A stretch of 64,000 nt of DNA from Crossaster papposus (GCA_037893245.1 JBAIAA010000029.1:124001-188000); one strand, 5' to 3'. Shown: positions 11,186 to 23,056, counted from the stretch's first letter. Notes: generated by a model not told the origin, from the letters alone. Program-made: numbers and translations.

Positions 11186-11360
11186 CACACAAAGGTGAAA
11201 AGTCATCTGGAAAGCAATGAGAGCAGCAAATCATGCTCAAAGTGGGCAACACTTATTTTAATAGTAATTTGACCCTGCTGATTATGAAAATGCCTGTTGC
11301 CAAAAAAACAAATCAACCGAAAGCCCAAATTCAAGATGGCGGCTAAAATGGCCGCTAAAA
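11186..11360. repeat. Dispersed repeat shared (inverted) with 20,617-20,780
   Basis: ACTAGGCACA, CATGCTCAAAG, GGGCAACAC, GACCCTGCTGATTATGAA and CAAGATGGCGGC match the complement of 20,617-20,780 in the same order. It is a mobile-element relic of unknown family. Confidence 0.55.
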
Positions 11361-11607
11361 CAGGAAAAACCATGACGCATGTCCTATTACTAGCGCAAAA
11401 GATAGTTATTCGGATAGCCAACAAAATAAAAACGTGCTTGGGACAACATCATTATTATAACAAGCAGCTAAATGTATTTGTAAGTCAATGTTGAGGCCAA
11501 ATTTGGTTTTTTTTGTAGAGGTTTGTATTTAGCGCCCTCTATTCCAGTAGCAGACGTATAACTGTGGTAGCCATCTTGCTCGGCAGCAGTCCTATGTGCA
11601 GTTCGTA

Positions 11608-12421
11608 ATGGCCCTGTCACACCAGAGCGTTTTAGGCCAACGCGTGAGAAACGCGCTGGGACATGCTGTCACACGCTGAGGAAAACATATTTTTTTCAAC
11701 ATACATACAATTTCCAGCGTTTGCCAGCGTGTGACTGCACACGCTGGCGGAGCGTTGGAGGTTTGTTACTCACGCGTCGAACACGCTAGACGATCGTTAT
11801 CAACCCGCTACTCACACGCTGGCGCACGCTGGCGTACGCTGGCGTACTCTGGCGACACGCTGGTTATGGCCCTGTCACCCCAGAACGTTTTAGGCCAATG
11901 CATGAGTAGCGCGTTAAAAATAGTTGATACGCTGGCAATCGCTGAACTTTCACAGAAAAAGTCAAGTGGAACCGTGATTTCAGCGTATCCATACAGGTTG
12001 ATAACGGGTTCATAGCGTATGCCAGCGCGTGAGTATCGTGTGAGGAACGCGCTCAGCATGTGAGGAACGTATCACTGATTTATAGTAAAAATACGACAGC
12101 GGGTCGCCAGCGTGTGAATAGTGGGTTGGTAACGATCGTCTAGCGCGTTCGACGTGTGAGTAACGACCATCCTGCGCGCCGCCAGCGTGTGCAGTCACAC
12201 GCTGGCAAACGCTGAACATTTTAGGTATGTTGAAAAATGTATTTTTGCCTCAGCGTGTTCCAGCGTGTTCCAGCGTGTGGGTAACGCGCTTAGCGTGTTG
12301 CGAACGCTGGCTAGCGTTGGTCAACGTTTACCCGCGTGTTACCGAAATTCCAACACGTTGGCCTAAAACGTTCTGGTGTGACAGGGCCATTAGTGTAGTA
12401 GCGCGTCGGCTTTTTATACAA
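11608..12421. mobile_element. Nested Harbinger/PIF-like MITEs, right end lost (first duplicate)
   Basis: The outer left end TGGCCCTGTCACACCAGA follows TAA. An inner copy of the same terminus starts at 11,867 after TTA, and its right end, CAGGGCCA, is followed by TTA at about 12,390. The outer right end is missing because the duplication breaks at 12,421. Three-base TWA duplications and GGCCCTGTCA ends suggest PIF/Harbinger. The interior is full of GCGTGT/ACGCTGG motifs in both orientations. Confidence 0.7.
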
Positions 12422-13473
12422 AGTACAGCTATGCCTATATGAGATGCAGGAAATGAACAGAATTGTATCCAGGTGTAAAACCTTTCCCAGTTGACCCGTT
12501 ATTTTTGTCTTTATACTTGATCTCGTTAACCCAGACAAGTAGTTCACCTGCACGAATCTTTAGAACTTGATGCCCAGGCCTGCTACGGCATTGGTAGCAG
12601 ATGTATCCGGTATTGGACCGATAGCATATTGTAACGTTGACCGTTTGCTGGGGTCGACACACACACAGGAAGAAGACTCAAGACAGGTATTCACTGGTTT
12701 CGGTGGTTCTTAGGCCGTTTATTCCAACTACTTCTGGGTCAAACAAGTGACATGAAGTTACCGTTCCAACGCGGCACCAAAAACAGTCCGGCGAATGCGC
12801 TATCCGGAACGGGTTTCCTAGGCGTACTGGCAGGGCTCCACTAGGCGATTCCACCGTGGAATCGCTCTGGTGCTCTCTATCGGCCAACCGGCACAGACGC
12901 TACACAGCCCCCCTCGAGGACCTTGTTTGTCCCCAAACAGGACGGCGGACATCTGCCGCCGCGCACCCGGAAGACCCGGACCGGAAGGGGCACGACGCCA
13001 ACAACAATACAACAACAACAAAAGGGAAATGAGAGTCAAAGTTCTCGTCTAGTAGGTGGGAGGTGGCCGGCGCTAGAACTATGTCTGCCTAAACAGCTGC
13101 TTCCAGAACTCCGGTGGGACGTCGTCGGGGTAGCGCGGGGGTGTTCACACAAGGGAACCTGCATGTGGGTTGCCGCTTACCTCATGCGGGGCGGCCGCCG
13201 TCCACCTCCAACTGCATCCAGGTCCCGTCCGGCAGCTCCACCTGGGACCCGGCCGGCAATAAGACCCTGGGCTGTCCACGCCACTGAAGCGTCGGCGTCC
13301 GGGGGGGGGGGGGGGGCGTCGGGGGCTCCGTCTGAGTCCCTGGCCTTGGCTTGGCTGCAGGCTGGCCGACTCGTCCCGCTCCGAACGGGGAGGACCGCTC
13401 GAAGTGGGGGTGGTCCCCCGGCTCCCCCGCCGAAACTAGGCCCAGTCGTCTCTTGGGCGGGGGCGGCAACAAA
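12422..13473 (-). mobile_element. Broken LTR-retroelement fragment (fossil)
   Basis: A GC-rich stretch unlike its surroundings. Its minus-strand translation continues the proline-rich region also seen after the Gag-like fragment at 19,082-20,530. The last roughly 153 bp (13,321-13,473) recur almost exactly at 19,082-19,231. I infer it belongs to the same Ty3/Gypsy-type element, interrupted by the second copy of the 5.05-kb segment. It is old and carries multiple breaks. I cannot identify paired LTRs. Confidence 0.5.
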
Positions 13474-13983
13474 TATACAAAACCACACCCGTTATCAGGC
13501 GCACATACTCTTTTACCATAACGATCGAGTATAGCCTATAGTGTTTCTCTTTTTGTTCTTGTACTATAACCTATCCCCGTCATATGAAGCAAGATGTTAT
13601 CCGGAAAGATGTACTTAGCCCCCTCGTTAACCTGTCCAAACACTGACAAATGGTGGCGCTGTTCGTGACGTAAATTTGGGAACCCGAAATCACAGCACCG
13701 CGGGCACGGTGAATGTACATGTAAATGTAGAATCCGCACTGATGTACAAACTGCACGCGTACGCGGCCCTCGTGTCATCACATGTCATTATCCGTGCCGA
13801 CGGCGTGTGAAAACATGGAGGCGAGTCATATTCTTTTCTTTTCTGGTTTTTCTGAAAGCTCCTCTTCTGTTTTTTTTTGACAGGTGTCTTGTCTTTTTGA
13901 GGACCCAAGAACACTGTTGGCACAGCAGTTGGTTTTAACAACCTTTTGGTGTTCGTGCCAAACAACTTGTACATTTCCAAATT

Positions 13984-14214
13984 TGCCTCAAAAATGTCAT
14001 AGAGCTGTTAAGCACAAACATTTGCTTAGCACAAAAAAGTCTTGCTCAAAGATAACGGGTTGCCAGCCAAAACTCCATGTGCATTTCATGCTAAGCAAAA
14101 ACCAACTGAATATAAGTCGGAAACAATATATGTTACCTAAAAAATTGGTTTGTAACCCTGTTTTGACAAGGAAGAATTTCCGTGCTAAGCAACCTGCAGC
14201 AACACATCTAACTG
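13984..14214. mobile_element. MITE, AGAGCTGYTAAGCACAAA family (second duplicate)
   Basis: Essentially identical to 7,880-8,110. Confidence 0.65.
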
Positions 14215-14373
14215 GCATTTTTATGATTAATTTATGACGAATTTATGACGAATCTGTAGGCTACAAATTGGAACTATACTGCACCTTAAATTAAATTTAA
14301 ATTAAGAATTGAGCTCGGCGTTGTACAGGGACAAATTTAAAGTGTCGTTATAAGGAATATATGTAATATATTA

Positions 14374-15430
14374 TGTTTATTTATTTATTCCATTTCTTTA
14401 CCCAGGGTGTGTTCAAACAGTTTAAAACTGGTTTTCATTGGGGCCCTGCATACATCGTTAAATAAAATAACAGTACATATAAATACAACATTTACAGAAA
14501 GTTACAAACATAATATTTACAGAGGTACAAGGATATTTACAGGAATCCAACGCATTGATATCAATTCTGATTGACGAGATAGGCGAAAACCCGCCAAAGA
14601 AAACCTTTTTTTTTGGGGGGGGGGGAAGAGAAGGGGAAATTCCCATCTGGCTCAACATTATAGTGGCAACCAAGTTATAACTCCGTAGATCAGCGCAATT
14701 GGCATGTCGGAGCTCCGATTTAAATGTGCTTAACGAGTCCAATGTTCGCAATTGTTCGGGCAGATTATTCCAAATATTTGCACCACTCACAGCGAAACTT
14801 GTGGCGTAGCATTCTTTTTTTGGCGAAAGGAACTTTCAGTGCCGTGTGGGTTGATTGCCTTGTTTCGCGAATAACTGTAAGTGGTGTGAAAATATTTGTC
14901 ATGTACAAAGGAGTCATTTTGTTGAGACTTTTGAAAACTAGAATAGCCTTTTTTGACTTGACTCTTTTTGAAAAAGGAGCCCAATTAAGACGAGCAAACA
15001 TATCCTCTGAAGGGGTGAGGAAGGTACATTTAGGGATTATCCGCGCGGCTCTTTTGAGACATCTGTTTAACATTATCGTAAGATGTGTACCTTCCTCCCC
15101 ACACCGTACAACAATACTCTAATGTTGGCATAACTAAACTTACAAATAGTGTGTGTAGGCTGTGTTGGGGAACACAATCACGGATTCTTCTAAGTATACC
15201 TAATTTAGATTTTCTTACGTATTCGACATGTGGGCCCCCAACTTAATCAATAACTACACGTTTTCAATACGACTACCACAAATGCATACATTTAAATCAA
15301 CTTTACATATTTTCTGCCTTGTACCAATAAGCATGCGTTTGGTTTTGGTGGCATTTAATGCTAGCTTGTTTCTTACGCACCAGAAAACTAGTAAGAGCTG
15401 TATTTAAGCTACTTTCTATTATATTAATGT
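14374..15430 (-). mobile_element. Non-LTR retrotransposon (LINE), 3' fragment (second duplicate)
   Basis: Duplicate of 8,270-9,360 with the same minus-strand motifs (LNRCLKRAARIIPKC, WNNLPEQLRTL). Small differences from copy 1 include a shorter T/G run near 14,610 and a missing stretch near 15,255. Confidence 0.85.
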
Positions 15431-16562
15431 TGGAGGAGCTACACGTTAATGTATAGAGAAAACCTACACACAAATAAATAGGTAATTAACATATTCAGTA
15501 CATTATGTTGTTATATAAATCTTAGTTTCAGAACCTGTCGGCTCTGACATTAATAATGAAATAATGAGAACCGGCAATACCCTTGAGAGGTGTGTTTGCG
15601 TTAGAATACAACATCCTTCACTTTTCTAGAGGTTATCAAATCCTAACTACAATGTATATCATGCAATTAACCGCCTGTCATAAATCAATACATTCTCAGC
15701 AGTACGCACCGCGCGGCATAATTGAAATTGAAAAGAAATTGATGTTACCTTCCATGCAAAAAATAATAATATGGCTTCCCGTTACTTCGCTGACTTAGTA
15801 TTTAGTACACATCCGTGAATAGGTGCACACCAACTATAAGTCTGGTTCCCTAACCCGATAATTCCGTATGATAAATTGCACTGTTTCGTCTAAATTAAAG
15901 CCAGGAAAGTTTCCTCCAGTATCTACGAACCCTACACTTTAAACAGGTCAGTATAATAATGTTTGCTATGAAATGTTAATCCCCTAATCCATCCATTATT
16001 ATTTTTTATTTTTTTATTTTTTTTATTTATTTATTTATTATTATTTTTTTATTATTATTATTATTTTGTTATTATTATTTTTTTTTTTTTTTGGGGGGGG
16101 CAACATTACAGCAAAAACCAATTTTAAAAAGTGTGTATATTTAAAATACACACTTTTTATTATGACCGAACTTGACTTACCCGGCAGAGGGGGTTCAAAG
16201 ATTTACCGTTCTTATTCGCAACATTTTCGAGTGTATTGTCTTTGGGTTGTATAAACAGTTCAGACCTTGTAACTTAAACGTGTGCCGATGTTTGGTTTGT
16301 TTTGTTTTTGGTACTGTGTATTTCGCTGTCTCCTTCCAAATTAAACAACCTTTCTATTGCGCAAAATAACTATTAGTTTTGTGATTAATCTCGACAATGG
16401 CAGGGTAAGTTCATCTTCCCACTGCAGTCACCGCCACACGCTACTAGGGTGTGCGTACTGCTGGTAGAAATTTCAGAACATCGAAGACGCCGAAGGTAAT
16501 TCAGTTGATCTGAAAAAAAGTTATGTTCACACAAAGTCATGTATGTTTTAGTATGATTGTTG

Positions 16563-16642
16563 AAATAGCCCAGGGTCTCAGTTGGTATAGGCAACATAAC
16601 CCACAGGCGGACGTTGGTGGGTTCGAATCCCGCTTGGGTTTA
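16563..16642 (+). mobile_element. tRNA-like SINE head (second duplicate)
   Basis: Same as 10,430-10,510, with one change before the A-box (AGGGTCTCAG instead of AGTGTCTCAG). Confidence 0.55.
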
Positions 16643-16769
16643 TAATATTAGCTTCACCCCGCGCTCTCAGTCGTTTGCTTTAATTGATTTTAAAAACCGT
16701 CCCAAAGTCAACAGTATCATAACTCGCTTCATATCTATAGGTATGGCGTGCATAGTTGACATTTAATCC

Positions 16770-17016
16770 AAAATAGAGATATCTCTATTAGAAATAGAGA
16801 TATCTCTATTTTACAGATATTTCTATTACAGGAATTGAATGTTAACTTTGTACGTCCAAAATAGAGATATCTCTATTAATAATAGAGATCTAATAGAGAT
16901 ATCTCTATTAATAATAGAGATATCTCTATTTGTAATAGAGATATCTATATTAATAATAGAGATATCTCTATTAGAAATATAGATATCTCTATTAACAATA
17001 GAGATATCTCTATTTT
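16770..17016. repeat. Array of AATAGAGATATCTCTATT palindromes (second duplicate)
   Basis: Same length and order of units as 10,637-10,883. No unit gain or loss is visible between duplicates, which argues that the duplication is recent or that the two are alleles. Confidence 0.85.
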
Positions 17017-17739
17017 GGACGTACAACGTTAACATTTAATTCCTTCAATAGTGATATCTCAATTAAAAAGATTTAATGTCAAATATGCACGCTATATATA
17101 GGCGCTGCTGCTGAGAATGTCTGCGAAGTCCAGGTTAGTATCTGCGTACAGTCCAATGCTTATACTGGTCACTCGGGGATCAGGGCTTATGGTGCCACCT
17201 TGTTTCCTCCCTTTAACATGGTGCTTGTCCTTCCGGCTACATGGACGGACAGGAAAGGAAATGGGTGGACAGGGAAGGAAATAGCTGGGCCGGGAATATA
17301 CATTCGTAATAGACTAGGCACACAAAGGTGAAAAGTCATCTGGAAAGCAATGAGAGCAGCAAATCATGCTCAAAGTGGGCAACACTTATTTTAATAGTAA
17401 TTTGACCCTGCTGATTATGAAAATGCCTGTTGCCAAAAAAACAAATCAACCGAAAGCCCAAATTCAAGATGGCGGCTAAAATGGCCGCTAAAACAGGAAA
17501 AACCATGACGCATGTCCTATTACTAGCGCAAAAGATAGTTATTCGGATAGCCAACAAAATAAAAACGTGCTTGGGACAACATCATTATTATAACAAGCAG
17601 CTAAATGTATTTGTAAGTCAATGTTGAGGCCAAATTTGTTTTATTTTGTAGAGTTTGTATTTAGCGCCCTCTATTCCAGTAGCAGACGTATAACTGTGGT
17701 AGCCATCTTGCTCGGCAGCAGTCCTATGTGCAGTTCGTA

Positions 17740-18823
17740 ATGGCCCTGTCACACCAGAGCGTTTTAGGCCAACGCGTGAGAAACGGTCTGGGACATGCTG
17801 TCACACGCTGAGGAAAACATATTTTTTTCAACATACATACAATTTCCAGCGTTTGCCAGCGTGTGACTGCACACGCTGGCGGAGCGTTGGAGGTTTGTTA
17901 CTCACGCGTCGAACACGCTAGACGATCGTTATCAACCCGCTACTCACACGCTGGCGCACGCTGGCGTACGCTGGCGTACTCTGGCGACACGCTGGTTATG
18001 GCCCTGTCACCCCAGAACGTTTGAGGCCAATGCATGAGTAGCGCGTTAAAAATAGTTGATACGCTGGCAATCGCTGAACTTTCACAGAAAAAGTCAAGTG
18101 GAACCGTGATTTCAGCGTATCCATACAGGTTGATAACGGGTTCATAGCGTATGCCAGCGCGTGAGTATCGTGTGAGGAACGCGCTCAGCATGTGAGGAAC
18201 GTATCACTGATTTATAGTAAAAATACGACAGCGGGTCGCCAGCGTGTGAATAGTGGGTTGGTAACGATCGTCTAGCGCGTTCGACGTGTGAGTAACGACC
18301 ATCCTGCGCGCCGCCAGCGTGTGCAGTCACACGCTGGCAAACGCTGAACATTTTAGGTATGTTGAAAAATTTATTTTTGCCTCAGCGTGTTCCAGCGTGT
18401 TCCAGCGTGTGGGTAACGCGCTTAGCGTGTTGCGAACGCTGGCTAGCGTTGGTCAACGTTTACCCGCGTGTTACTGAAATTCCAACGCGTTGGCCTAAAA
18501 CGTTCTGGTGTGACAGGGCCATTAGTGTAGTAGCGCGTCGGCTTTTTATACAACTAACTATGTGGTCGTTGCAGTACGCTGGCGCGCGTTGGAACGCGCT
18601 ACTCACGCGCTGGGCAGTCGTTCATCAGTCGTCGAGCGCGTTACTAACGCGTTTCTCATGCGCTGGCGAACGCATTGAATCCGTTAACAACGCGTTATGG
18701 ACACGCTGAAATCACGGTTCCATTTGACTTTTTCTGTGGAAGTTCAGCGTTTGCCAGCGTATCAACTATTTTTAACGCGCTACTCACGCGTTGGCCTAAA
18801 ACGTTCTAGTGTGACAGGGCCAT
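17740..18823. mobile_element. Nested Harbinger/PIF-like MITEs, complete (second duplicate)
   Basis: The outer element runs from TAA|TGGCCCTGTCACACC (17,741) to CAGGGCCA|TAA (about 18,822). The inner element runs from TTA|TGGCCCTGTCACCCC (about 17,998) to CAGGGCCA|TTA (18,522). Both are flanked by 3-bp TWA target duplications and contain no transposase, consistent with non-autonomous PIF/Harbinger (Tourist-like) elements inserted one in another. Confidence 0.75.
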
Positions 18824-19081
18824 AATTAGGCGTTTTTGGGGCCATGTTTGAAGGCCAAATAAGAATTGTTTAGCAGTCTGGGTTAGAAGATAGTACAGAT
18901 TATTTCGATTTCTTCCAGGTATGTTTATATTACATATTTATGAAGTTGAAATGGTTGAAGTTTGTTGTGTCGAGGAGAGGAGTTAGGCTACCTTTACTGT
19001 GCATCGGGCAAATGGCCGTAGCTTACGGTTCTACTGTAACTTAGAAGCTGTGTCGCCATGAAAGCACACCTTAACTGCGCC
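18824..19081. other. Non-coding linker
   Basis: Between the Harbinger-like element and the retroelement. Nothing recognised. Confidence 0.4.
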
Positions 19082-20530
19082 GGGGGCTCCGTCTGAGTCC
19101 CTGGCCTTGGCTTGGCTGGCTGGCCGACTCGTCCCGCTCCGAACGGGGAGGACCGCTCGAAGTGGGGGTGGTCCCCCGGCTCCCCCGCCGAAACTAGGCC
19201 CAGTCGTCTCTTGGGCGGGGGCGGCAACAAAGGCCGGGCCGCTGCAGGGTGGTCCCGTTCGCCGTGGGGGAGGTCTGGGCGGAGGCGGAGAAGGCCCTCA
19301 GCCGGCGGGATTGACGAGCTCCCTCTCGTCGCCGCTGGGGTGGATCTCCAGCGCATCCATCTCTGCCATCACTCCGGCCACCAAACCTTCCTGGCAGAAC
19401 CGATAGTGACGGCTCCTAATATCCTCCCGGTAGAACTCCCGCGCAGCCCGCAGCCCCTTTCGCACACGTACGGGCGCTCCGGGTGGAGCTGCTCGCACGC
19501 GGTGCGCACGTGCCTACGGCGGTGGGTGCTACGGGTGAACGCCTTCCCACAGTGGGGGTACATCACGGGAACCCTCCTCCGGGGGGAAGAAGAGGAAAGT
19601 TCGGTTATTGCAAGACAATACCGGCTAGCTTCTGGCCGGCGCAAATGTACCTCTCGGGGCCTGGCTCCGTCGGTGGAGAGAGTGGCCGATCGCACCCCGG
19701 ATCGGGCTCGCCAAGCCCCAGACCCGGTTCCGCGCCCGCCTCACCCTGCCCGTCAGGGGCGGCCTTACGCTTCCGGCGAGGGCAGTCTCTCCTGGTGTGT
19801 CCCAACCATGACACCAGTAGCACTCCACTTGAGTCCGCGCGCCTGGTGTATACTTCACCCTTGGAACTGGCTTATACTTGAATACTTGGAATTGATGTCA
19901 TCCCCCCACGCAATGCGCAAAACTAAAAAAAGTTGGTGTGATGTTTCCTATGGATGCTTTGCCGACTATATGATACAGATACAGATACTCTCTAGCAGGA
20001 ACTGGAGTAAACTGGTCTACCGACATTACGCCGCTGGCTCTGGCCTTCCCTTTCCGTTTGTACTCGACTCCATGAACGCCTCCATCTCCGTCGCCAGCGT
20101 GATGGCTTCGGTCAGGGTCGCCGCCTTCTTGGAGAAAAGGTGACGCTACAGCTGCTCCTCCCACAGGGCCTTCCGGAAAGCCTCCACTCCCAAGTCATCC
20201 CGGGCCTGCACAGGCAATCTTGGGTAGCTTTTCAACACCAGCCGCCGAATGGATTGTCCCAGGCTGCTGAGGGAATCGTCGCGGCCCCTCGTCCGCATAG
20301 ACAACTGGGCCCGATGTAGTGGAACCTGTGCCGCCCCGCCGAATCGTTGCTCAAAGTTCTCCAAGATAGAGGAATATTCCCTCCGTGCCTCGGGCGCCAT
20401 GTCCGCCAGTGCTTCCAGACCTGTGCCCTTCAGGTGAGCCGCCAGGTACATTGCCTTCTCGGACTCACTCCAAATGGATCAAGTAGTCCGACCAGGACGC
20501 AACCCCATCAAACTTATCCAGGAGCATCAA
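19082..20530 (-). mobile_element. Broken Ty3/Gypsy-type LTR retroelement, Gag region (fossil)
   Basis: On the minus strand the parts in order are a Gag capsid-like stretch (20,451-20,146, with LENFEQRFGG and LVLKSYPRLP), a CCHC zinc-knuckle region (about 19,858-19,760) and a C2H2-like finger stretch (YPHCGKAFTRSTHRRRH, about 19,580-19,450). A proline/arginine-rich tail follows. It is GC-rich compared with its neighbours. No reverse transcriptase, integrase or paired LTRs are visible here. It is old and broken, with several breaks. Confidence 0.65.
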
Positions 20531-20616
20531 CTACTAACACCATAATTGATGCATTTGAATTGTGTATTTAGCCTAAATAGTTCTTCGAATGTGATTTTAC
20601 CATTTTTTGGCAGCCA

Positions 20617-20780
20617 TTTTGTCGGCCATCTTGAATTTCAGTTTTCTGATCATTGTTTTTTTTGGCAACAGCAATTTTCGTAATCAGCAGGGTGGAATTA
20701 CCCTAAAAATGTGTGTTGCCAACTTTGAGCATAATTTGCCGCTTACATTATGATTTATCATTTTTGTGCCTAGTCTATAA
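20617..20780. repeat. Dispersed repeat, inverted relative of 11,186-11,360
   Basis: GCCATCTTGAATTTCAG, GTAATCAGCAGGGTGG and GTGCCTAGTCTATA match the complement of the repeat in the duplicated segment. Divergence is substantial. Confidence 0.5.
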
Positions 20781-20789
20781 GGCGTTCTA

Positions 20790-21200
20790 GCAAAATGAGA
20801 CGGAACTGGACACAGGGCATAGTAGAGAAAACTGCAAAATAATGAATAATGAGAGATTTTTGTTTTGTTTTGGAATTTATTGATATTTGTAATCTTTGGT
20901 ATGCCTACTATCTATATTCCGTTAAGAAGTAGTATGAAAGTAGTGGTATAAAAGTGTTTTCAGAAAAAACAATTGGCATTTCTCCATATCACATGTACAA
21001 AACTCGGAACTTCAAAGGCCTTTTTCCTCAACATTTTACTTTTGCGACATGTTGATAAATGCGAACTTTAAACAGCCATAACTTGTTAACGGAATGTTTG
21101 TTTGAAGTGCAAGAAACAGCTTTGTAAAAATAATTTTATCCTCTTTCTAATACCCAAAAACCCTCATTTCAACCTCTGCCAAGTTCTGTCTTGTTGCACC
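20790..21200. mobile_element. Dispersed element, uninterrupted relative of 42,150-43,195
   Basis: ATGAGACGGAACTGGACAC at one end, with TTGATAAATGCGAACTTTAA, TTGCACTTCAAAC and CCTCATTTCAACCTCTGCCA at the other, match the complement of 42,150-43,195. That copy has an insertion at the TTTAAAG site. Confidence 0.6.
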
Positions 21201-21276
21201 AAAAAGTGGAAGGAAAACACAGAGAGGAATGCAGTCAGTGTACCAAAATTTGCAGAGTTGTATTCGAGTCCCGGCC

Positions 21277-21470
21277 AGTCCTTTCACAAGTCCAGTCACA
21301 AGTCCTTTAGCAAGTCCAGTCACAAGTCCTTTCATAAAGCCAGTCATAGGTAACTGGATGAACAATGACAAAGGAATGTTTTTGTCAAAAAGCTCATTTG
21401 AATAGCTTGTGATTTGAATTGGGACTTGTGATGGACTTGCAGGGACTTACAGGGACTTGTGATGGACTTG
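21277..21470. repeat. Foldback of short CAAGTCC repeats
   Basis: Tandem CACAAGTCC / AGCAAGTCCAGT units (21,285-21,345) face inverted GGACTTGTGATGGACTTG units (21,419-21,470) across a spacer of about 75 bp. Confidence 0.7.
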
Positions 21471-22977
21471 ACTACATCCCTGAAAACTCGAGCCTATGTC
21501 GACCTCGGCAAGGAATGGCTCTGCAATTGGAGACCTTGATTTGAAACTCCATAATTCGAATCTCCATTTCCACCTACCCTCTGATCCATCATATCCCTAT
21601 CCCTGTCACTGTCAGTTATAGCGCACCTGCCGCCGCAGCATTTACCCGGGCGGCCATCCTGCTATATGTTTCGCTACACCTGCTTCCTAAATTCAGGTCT
21701 GCCTTTTCTTGTTTGTCTCGTTTTGTTCGTGATTTAATTTATGTGGGATTCAATTTGTTTCCAACGGAGTATTAAAGGTACAAACAACTTGAACGTTTGT
21801 ATCACGTCGATCGTGTGTGTGCGTTAGTGTGTGTACATTACCGTGGTAGTTCTTTGGTGTCGGTATCGCTGAGCCGCCGATACATTATTTAGTAGTTTCC
21901 CCAAAAACAGTTGACGTCGTGTTTGTTTTTAATCCCTTGACGCCGAAGGGCGGCTAAAGCCGCGGCCCGATAATCTGTCCGGAATGCTGTTGTCAGCTGT
22001 GCCACGCCGTAAAACACGGCCTGTGTCAGACATCTTTAAGGAAATTGAAAAATAAAATCAGCAAAAATCTCACCAATACGCGTTGATAGGCCTAACCGGA
22101 GAAATAAAAAACAAACAGTTAAACCGCTAGAAGCAATTTGCAAAGACGTATGCGTGAGCGAAAAAGCTGGTCTATAATCGTGTGGTTATTCGGCGTACTG
22201 CGTGGAAAGAATACGCGGCGGATACACCGTCGATTAAACGAATTGTCTTTAGCAAAGACTATTTGTTATATCAGCTGAGGCTATAATTCCTAATGTTCAT
22301 ACTCACAGTCACAAGATGTTTTACAAGACTACACTATACGCTCTCGTGTTTGTTGTTATAACCATGTACCGCTTATAATGAAAATATATTGTGTAATCAA
22401 ACAGCGGATGCCGATGTGCTTTAAAGGGGTATCATGCCCTGAAATTCTCAAAATGTCATGTTTTGAACTGTTTGTTTATCCTATTTCAAACATCTGGTTT
22501 AAACGAAACTCCGAAAAAAGACGGAAAAGTGGACCCTCGTTATATACAAGAATAAAATAAGGATAGTTATGTGGATGTTTATATCACACTTTTGAAATGC
22601 TCTTTCCAATATAAACATCAAGTTCGTTAAAACGCATTTTGTAAGCCAGTTGCAACTCAGTGGCGCTTTCAAGACGTATTATCACTTTAATAGTGTCTCT
22701 GTTGGGTAAACATAATATTCTGCAATAGATATAGTGTCAAACAATAGACTATAGAAACAGATCAAACTATGGCAATCTAACGGTATGATGCGACTGGCGG
22801 CCTCGGACTAACACGTGGCTTCCACCGCGCATTTCTACATAGGCACACACAATGTCTCCCCTCCCTTGAAATACAAAAACAAAATACATTCCTTGTCATG
22901 TCGGTGCGTGAGGCCGACGAAAAAGTTCCGACAGAACGGTACTGCGAAGCTGGGTTGGAGCAGCAGTCTCGCGCAGG
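21471..22977. other. Upstream region of the complete nAChR gene
   Basis: Non-coding. The promoter and 5' UTR of the nAChR gene must lie here or in an unseen upstream exon. I see no convincing TATA or initiator element, so none is annotated. Confidence 0.4.
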
Positions 22978-23056
22978 ATGGCCGGCCGGGTGAACGCTCC
23001 GTCAGCAGGTGCGCTGGTGTTGCTGGTGACGTGGGCAGGTGTCGGCTCGCTTGCAG
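22978..23056 (+). CDS. nAChR exon 1 (start codon, signal peptide)
   Basis: ATG at 22,978 begins a 26-residue signal peptide: a short basic start, a hydrophobic ALVLLVTWAGVG core and a small-residue SLA end. The exon stops after one base of the next codon (phase 1) at a GTAGGT donor at 23,057. That base completes GGC with the first two bases of the exon at 25,458, giving G-C-E-A-S, the usual start of the mature receptor. The fit of signal peptide, phase and mature N-terminus decided this start. Confidence 0.85.

Larger units (their letters stand above)
7373..12421. repeat. Segmental duplication, copy 1 (about 5.05 kb)
   Basis: Near-identical to 13,470-18,553 in the same orientation, with an offset of about 6.1 kb. 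It differs by scattered substitutions and small indels (I estimate about 98-99% identity by eye). It contains a TAAGCACAAA-type MITE, a LINE 3' end, a palindrome array, a tRNA-like head and a Harbinger-like element. The left edge lies in continuous repeat sequence. The right edge cuts a Harbinger-like element. Confidence 0.9.
13470..18553. repeat. Segmental duplication, copy 2 (about 5.08 kb)
   Basis: Second copy of 7,373-12,421. It starts directly at the end of a 153-bp retroelement segment with a shared CAAA at the junction. On the right it continues (18,554-18,823) through the remainder of the Harbinger-like element that copy 1 lacks. Copy 2 therefore preserves the ancestral right side and copy 1 the ancestral left side. 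Confidence 0.9.

Noticed and set aside
12923-13534. 203-codon plus-strand ORF in GC-rich sequence
   Set aside because: It crosses the junction between old retroelement sequence and the duplicated segment, and has no domain.
19112-20143. Long plus-strand open frame (343 codons) rich in Arg, Pro and Gly
   Set aside because: It lies opposite the Gag-like minus-strand sequence, has no recognisable domain, and its openness is explained by high GC content.
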